From Sycobia sp. Sy_11 (taxonomy: Eukaryota > Arthropoda > Insecta > Hymenoptera > Epichrysomallidae), in NCBI GenBank assembly GCA_018907035.1, contig JACCIC010000001.1, positions 657,001 to 721,000 of the forward strand: a stretch of 64,000 nucleotides of DNA, given 5' to 3'. The position numbers were made by a program, and so were the translations under genes. Under the pieces are notes generated by a model. That model was not told the origin of the DNA. It did no database searches and saw only the letters and a list, made by a program, of their open reading frames with translations. Shown in pieces: positions 58,241 to 64,000 of this stretch (position 1 is the stretch's first letter; every line of letters begins with the position of its first letter).

Positions 58241-58494
58241 TGATATTTTTTGTGAAATATGGATTATCATCCTAAACTTGAATCTCTATTCCGTGCCTTG
58301 ATGATCTTATAAAGCACAGAAGTAAAGATATTTCAAGGCTTCAATATAATACATGTTGATAATATGTTGGGCACTAAACCATAAATATGTGCACTCATCT
58401 ATTAATGTAGTCTACATTGCTGATTCGTAGGTTTGAACATAACAGTACAGCAGTTGAGTTCAAAAAAGTTTTTCAATGAACCTTTGTAAGAGTG

Positions 58495-59600
58495 TTAATA
58501 TTGTGTGCGTAACTTTGCTTCCACCATTTTTCGATAAGTAAATACAGCGGTCAGTGCAGATTGAAATAATCAGGCAAAAAATTTCATACAGTAAAGTTGG
58601 AGACCTGTCAACATAACAACAGAACCATGCATGATGTGTTGATTTTCTGCTTTCATTTAAGAAAACTGCAGCTAAAGCTTATCAGATGCTGCCAAGTGCC
58701 TAGAGTGGAACTACTTTTTCTGAATGAATGTGTTTTGAGTGATTTCAACGCTTTTAGAGAGGTTATTTTGTTGTTGAAGATCGGCATGGCGGCGGAAAAA
58801 AAACTTCGAAGTTTCCAAACTAAAGGCATTACTTGCTGAAGACTCGTGTTAAACGCAAGAAGAATGAGCGAAGTCGTTAAGTGTCACTGGAATAACAATT
58901 TCGAAACGCTTCAAAGCCATGAGAATGACTCGCGGGCAGGGAAATTAGGTTCCGTGAAAACTGAAGCCGAGAGGTGTTGAACGGCTTTTTTTGAGAACAG
59001 CAAAGAGAGAGTTGGAAGGGATTTTTACATCGCATTATAATCGATGGCGAAAAATGGGTTTGCTACGATAATCCCAAGCACTGAAAATGTTGCTAAATAC
59101 CCGTACATGCCTCCCTATTACTATATTGACGTCCAGATCGAATATTCTCTGTACCAAGGTTATGCTATTCATTTGTGAGGCCATCTCGGTGTCATGTATT
59201 ATGATTTATTGAAACGAGTGAAGCCATCACAGTCGTAGGTATTGAACGCAATAGATGCGTTTAAGTCGAGCATTGAAGAAGAAATGTCCACAGTACCAAG
59301 GAACACGTGCTAAACCTATCCTGCAATATGAGAATGCTTGGTGACGTGTCTTCAAAACCTGTCAAGACAAGATGGAAATTTTTACCTCCCCCCCGTACTC
59401 TCTAGACATTGCTTATTCCGACTACGATTTATTCTGATGGTATATGCTGACCATAATTTCCACTCTTTTGCAGATGTGAAAGAATGGATTGATCAGTAGA
59501 TCGTCTAAAAAGACACATTGTTTCTTCGAGATGGTTTCAATAATTGAGCAAAAGATGACAAAAGTTAATGACTAATCATGGACACTACTTTAAATCATAC
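58495..59600 (+). mobile_element. Mar-10: heavily decayed mauritiana-type mariner
   Basis: Scattered plus-strand matches in the right order: IFCFHLRK and a helix-turn-helix remnant (58620-58960), HRIIIDGEKWVCYDNPKH (first Asp region, near 59030), a CNMRMLGD stretch in place of the QHDNARPH motif (near 59325), PPYS.DIA-like and DYDLF-like remnants near 59400, and NHGHYFK near 59580. Many stops; ends not recognised. Much older than its neighbour Mar-9. Confidence 0.75.
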
Positions 59601-59782
59601 ACTAGTCATCGACGGAAACAATGTTGTACAGCTAATATATTATAAATTAAACTAAATTCAGTTATCAATAAGGTCCATATATGTAGTAAATATCCTTCAA
59701 TAAAAGATAATGCAGAATAATATATCACCTTGTTACAATAAATAAATCCCAAGTAATATAATATAGGTGTTATGTCCATTGT

Positions 59783-62300
59783 ACAAATCAAAAATTAATA
59801 TAACTGATTGTAGATGTAGATTGTAGAATTTGTGTGTTTTCTGAATTTTTAAGATTACATTTTCTACCATGACTGTAAAATGGCGAGCCATCCTTGACGG
59901 ATTCACCCGCTGATTATTGCGATCTTCTGTTGTCTTTTTACAGGTTGTCAGGATAAATAAAAAAGGCGTTTATTTGAGCTAAGAGGGGAACTTGTCCTTT
60001 ATTGCTCGGAGGAAAAGCCTGCGAACTGGTATAAAAACCTCCAGAAAAGAGGGGGAATGACAAATTATGAACGCACATTGTATAAACGCAGACAAGAAAG
60101 AAGTACTAAAGCAATGCAGCTATTCAATACCTTTCACCGAGGTCGCACTAGATACCTTATACAGAAAGTCGTTATTACATTTTCGTGTTATACGAAAAGG
60201 CCAAATGAATCAGACTTGTACAAAAGCCGTAAACCTTATACAGTAGGTGAGGCTTTCGCGAGACGCGTCTCTCGTTGTACAAACCACTCTCGACCGCAAT
60301 CGCTCAACAATACAAAAATACCGGAACTTTAACGGCACCCGAGAATTCACACTACGTATGACACGTCGTCAGCGAAATATACCTTACGATACAAATATTG
60401 CTAAATATTATAGTGATTCGTACGACTGCGGTGTTAAGTAGCTATCGCGAGCCCTTCGACCATCTCGACTCTACTTTAACTACTCTATATAAAAATCTTA
60501 ATCTAATCGCGCGCCCCCTTCTCCCTTGATCACCGACCGCTATAGCCAGAGCTCGCTCGTGCCGCCGCCGTCGGTGAATCATCGCAATGAGATCGATTAC
60601 GATGTACATGATCTCGCGTCGATCATACTCTTAATTCTACGGAACAATGACATACAATTTTTGTTTCCATAAAAAATTTTTTGCGTCTAATAATAGTTTG
60701 ACTATTTCAGATAGACCTTGTAGAATTTACATAAGCGAACTCATTCGAAACGATCATCAAATGTATGTAATGTTCTCCGTGATCACTCTTGAGTAAGTGA
60801 CCGCGTGAACGCTTAGGCTTAGCTCACGTTTCGGTTGCATTCTGCCATAAACTTTTATTTGTGAAGATATTGTGCTTGTTACAAACATAACTCGAATTAG
60901 CTGTAAGAATTTATATTTAATCTAGGAAATACCTTTTTATAGTTTTTACAATTTAAACTTGAACTTATTGAAATTGATTTGTCGTTATAATTACTTTATA
61001 GGTTTTTAGATTATTATAGGTATTATCATATTAAAGGGTCTTTATATTGTCTAAACTAATATATGAAATAAGATATTTGATTTATGGTTCGTAAATTTAT
61101 GTCCGTAAATAGTTTAAGCAAAAAGCATATATAAAGCAAAAGGGCATAAGATATAGTTTTAAATTTTTTAGATTTGTAATTTCTAGAATTGTTTAGTCTT
61201 TCATAATATATAATGCGTAATAGTTTTTAAGAAGTTTCAGACAATTTAAGTTCACATTATATGTGAATAGGATTAATATTACTTAATGTAAGTCTATAGC
61301 GATAGATTTTATGTCAAGAAGTGTTTTGTGTTCAATTTAAACAAACGATATAATTAAGAATAAAAATAATATGATATTTGTGGATTAGTTCTTAAGCAGT
61401 AATTCTATAGGAGAACTCCTCGGACAAGAAGGGGTAATGTGGAACTCTTAAAAACTATTGGTAATATATATGTAAGTACTTACGAGATTACGAATGAATT
61501 TTGAACAAAATTCTCGACGTAAGATTTATAAGAGTATCGACTGATCTTATATTTTGAAATTAAATTAAATTGAAAATTAATTAACGATTGAAGCAGAGAT
61601 CGTGATCAAACCTTCGTTAAAGGCAACAATATTGTATACGACTAAGGTATACACTTGATCTGTACCATAACGGGTAAAACCGAAGATTTTACTGAAAAGT
61701 AGCCTTTATATGATTTATGAATAAGGTAGTCAAATACTGGCTAGAGAAAAATCTTGAGGATTTACGATAGAGGTTTAATTGGTTATGCTTCCATAAAAGC
61801 AGTTGATCCGTGATGTCACGGGAAATTCAGAAATTTTCTTTTGGAAAATCTACTCTACAGATTCACAAATAAGGTGACTGTATTTTAGATTTAAGAAAAT
61901 CTCGAGAATTTTGAAAGAAGTATGGACGGTCTCGGATTATCACTTCGGGTTTTCCGGCCGTGCAGCTGCGCAAAGTGTTTAGGCTGCGATCAACGAGTGA
62001 GGCATATCACCCGAAATTTGACCCGCCATATGGACGACTGTGAGTAGATGTAAGGCGCTGCATGAGCACGCAAGCATTCATTCGTATCTCGTTTATACAT
62101 TAAGGTGACTGTCGTTTTATATATTTCCACTTAAGTTCTTATATTAAAATTCTATAATTAATATAAACTTTCTGTACTATTATTATTTTTATAAACCTCG
62201 CAGCAGTAGTGTAGTATAGTGCTTTTATCCGTTTCTATCTTCGTTGCTCTTTTTAGGCTTCAACTCTGTTACTAGAGCACACGGTCTGATATACAGGTCT
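59783..62300. other. Spacer with possible LTR, no gene identified
   Basis: 59783-59870 is the old 5' flank of OR-D. A segment 59946-60650 starts TGTCAGG and ends AATGACA, with a TATATAAA near 60486, so a solo LTR is possible, but I found no target duplication. The frames at 60057-60441 overlap it and have no recognisable product. From 60660 to 62300 I see only AT-rich spacer with two short copies of AAGGTGACTGT (61871 and 62103). Confidence 0.35.
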
Positions 62301-63100
62301 ATGTATAATACACTTCATGACAAGAGTGCGAGGGGTAAGCCTGATCAATTTGGTATTCAAATCTATGAAATCCGATAAAAATATCGACTTTAAGCAGCTT
62401 CAATATACAGGCCATTCCAGAATTTTTTTCGAATCGGCATTTACCAATATGATTGAACAAGACTACCAAAAGTATTCGGTGCCTTTCTTGTTTAATCCTC
62501 AGAGATGGAAGGGGATGAGAGAATAGTGCGCGCGTTAAGACGCAAATATTAATCATGAGATAGAAAAAAGTAGGTTAATAAAATGTATAGGTATACATAA
62601 ATTTAGAAATCAAGAAATGACGAATGTGCAACGTACTAAGAAATTGTGATGCAATCAAAAAAATTTTTTATACATTTTTATATTATTATTTTTAAACTTT
62701 ATATATAAGTTAAAATTAATAAAATTGTTAAAATAGTTAAAATGTCATTAGAACGATAGGTTAATTTTTTGGAAACTTAAATGTGGATACGGTCATTGAC
62801 CTTTAGTCGCTTAGAAATCTATCGTACTATCTAAACTATGGGATTATGCAAATATGCATTATATTCTTTCTTAATCCTATTGATACTCATACAGTTTCAA
62901 ATAATTATGATAGTTCAACTTCAATATTTCTATAACTAATATAGAATATTTAGAATAAGGATAAACTTCAGGAAGTCACAGATCGATAAAAAGTCATTTA
63001 AAAATCATACCTATCTATTTTAAGCAACTGATTAAAAATATCATCGGAAAAATTACCGACGAGAAGAATTTTATGATGAAAACCATTAAAAGCCCATTAC
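62301..63100. other. Spacer, short unassigned frames
   Basis: Both strands are open for about 70-85 codons near 62299-62556, but neither product has a motif I recognise and there are no obvious splice sites. The rest is AT-rich. Confidence 0.4.
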
Positions 63101-63179
63101 AAACATATTTTTGCATTTAACTTCAAAAATATTAAAAATGAGAAAAATAGGTTTTAATGTAAGTCAAATGTATCCATGA

Positions 63180-64000
63180 GGCTTTGAGGGATGCTTATTT
63201 TTTCATTAAATGATGTTTATGTAAAAGTACAATATTTGTTTTTCATATATTTACTTTTCATGCATTGAAGGATGGTTATTTTGGATAAACTTCCGGAAAG
63301 CACCCACCCTCCATTGAAATAAAGATTTATATAATTCTGGTTTTTAGTATGCTGGCTAAGAATATCGAAGTGGTTTATGATGAAAATTAAATTTTGATGT
63401 CAAATTCCATAAAAATTTTGTTTTTCAAATTGATCTTACAGCATAGGCAAAATTTCCAAAATATTCCAATATAAAAGTTATATATCTTCTTATCAAATTA
63501 TATCAAATATACATCTTTTATTCTATACACTTTTCGGTGCAAGATATATTTTTATAGAAAAATTCTGACGGAGAAACTGAATATAGTCACGGCACTACTA
63601 ATATTCTGGGCGACCCTCAACATGGAACTGTTGACTTTTCTAAAAAAATATAGCTTGTATCGAAAAAATGTGTAGAGCAAAAAGTATTTATCTTGATAAT
63701 ACTATATGATTCCTTGCAAATAGGTTTGATATTTTTCGTATTCTGTCAGAAAATGTTGAAAACCATAACTTATGAAATTTGACATCAAAATTCAATTTTC
63801 GTCAAAGACCATCTTGATATTTGTAATAAACACGCTAAAAACATGAGAATAGAATTTTTCATTTAAATCAGGAGTGGATGCTATTTAGAAAGTTATTCAA
63901 AATAACCATTTCTCGATACATAAATAACATCAATAAACATTGTATTTTTCTATAGATATCACAACAAAATATAAATATGTTAAATGTGAACGATACGAAT
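63180..64000. mobile_element. Long imperfect inverted repeat (foldback or MITE-like)
   Basis: The arm at about 63190-63410 is the imperfect reverse complement of about 63775-63985. Shared landmarks: TTTTGATGTCAAATT (left) and AATTTGACATCAAAATT (right); GGTTATTTTGGATAA and TTATTCAAAATAACC; ATGATGTTTATG and CATCAATAAACAT. A spacer of roughly 350 bp without coding potential lies between. This is the structure of a foldback element or a non-autonomous DNA transposon with long ends; the window may cut its right end. Confidence 0.7.

Larger units (their letters stand above)
54851..59782 (-). pseudogene. OR-D: dead nine-exon odorant receptor
   Basis: Three exon relics in array orientation: exon 2 (59782-59729, internally deleted, reading ITPILYYLG), exon 4 (56731-56478, 254 nt instead of 265; an 11-nt loss after NSYNF shifts the frame into a stop) and exon 5 (about 54988-54851, reading TIEDNTES, with an in-frame TAG where the paralogues have a codon after GDYI). 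Exon 1 is missing: the exon 2 piece passes directly into sequence like the OR-C 5' flank (59789 on). Exons 3 and 6-9 were not found. Mar-8 sits inside exon 5, and Mar-9 and Mar-10 lie between exons 4 and 2. It most resembles OR-C. It cannot make a receptor. Confidence 0.88.

Noticed and set aside
60057..60441. Two overlapping plus-strand frames of 91 and 64 codons
   Set aside because: Basic, repeat-free, but with no motif, and they sit in a possible LTR; not enough to call a gene.
59946..60650. TGTCA...TGACA segment as a firm LTR
   Set aside because: No target duplication and no second copy in the window; kept only as a possibility in the spacer entry.
62299..62556. Open frames on both strands
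   Set aside because: No recognisable motif, no splice sites and a length compatible with chance.

Overview
The window is AT-rich nuclear DNA from an insect, most likely an ant. The basis is a head-to-tail array of odorant receptor (OR) genes with exactly nine coding exons, joined by ordinary GT-AG introns, plus many mariner elements. Nine-exon ORs are the expanded receptor class of ants. Species cannot be told from the sequence. No bacterial-type gene, CRISPR array or riboswitch was seen.

Layout: 1-6.7 kb holds no gene I recognise. A lone exon 1 of a different OR subfamily lies at 6766-7137 (-). A broken mariner is at 9.25-10.27 kb. The main array then runs on the minus strand: OR-A (11988-20119), OR-B (23517-28062), OR-C (39853-49100) and a dead copy, OR-D (54851-59782). 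I assembled A, B and C exon by exon. Each gives one open frame from ATG to stop (421, 423 and 423 codons before the stop) with the same intron phases (0,0,1,2,2,0,2,0), so all three look functional. OR-D has lost exon 1 and has a frameshift, an in-frame stop and a mariner inside exon 5.

The introns and spacers are a transposon landscape: ten mariner-type elements or pieces, one Tc1-like relic, an I-clade LINE (4.7 kb) and two smaller LINE pieces, a Copia relic in two places, a BEL/Pao relic, a GC-rich probable solo LTR, two tRNA-derived SINEs with target-site duplications, and a 5S-rRNA-derived segment. Between OR-B and OR-C the elements are nested: Copia carries a mariner, the mariner carries the LINE, and Copia also carries a SINE.

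History readable from the window: the A/B pair arose by a tandem duplication whose junction fuses Copia protease sequence to the OR 3' flank. After that, about 1.19 kb covering exon 1 and the upstream region was homogenised between A and B, with no difference seen, while the rest diverged. Mariner insertions in OR-A are absent from the matching OR-B sites. A 68-bp upstream block is conserved in A, B and C and is a candidate shared control element of the receptor array.
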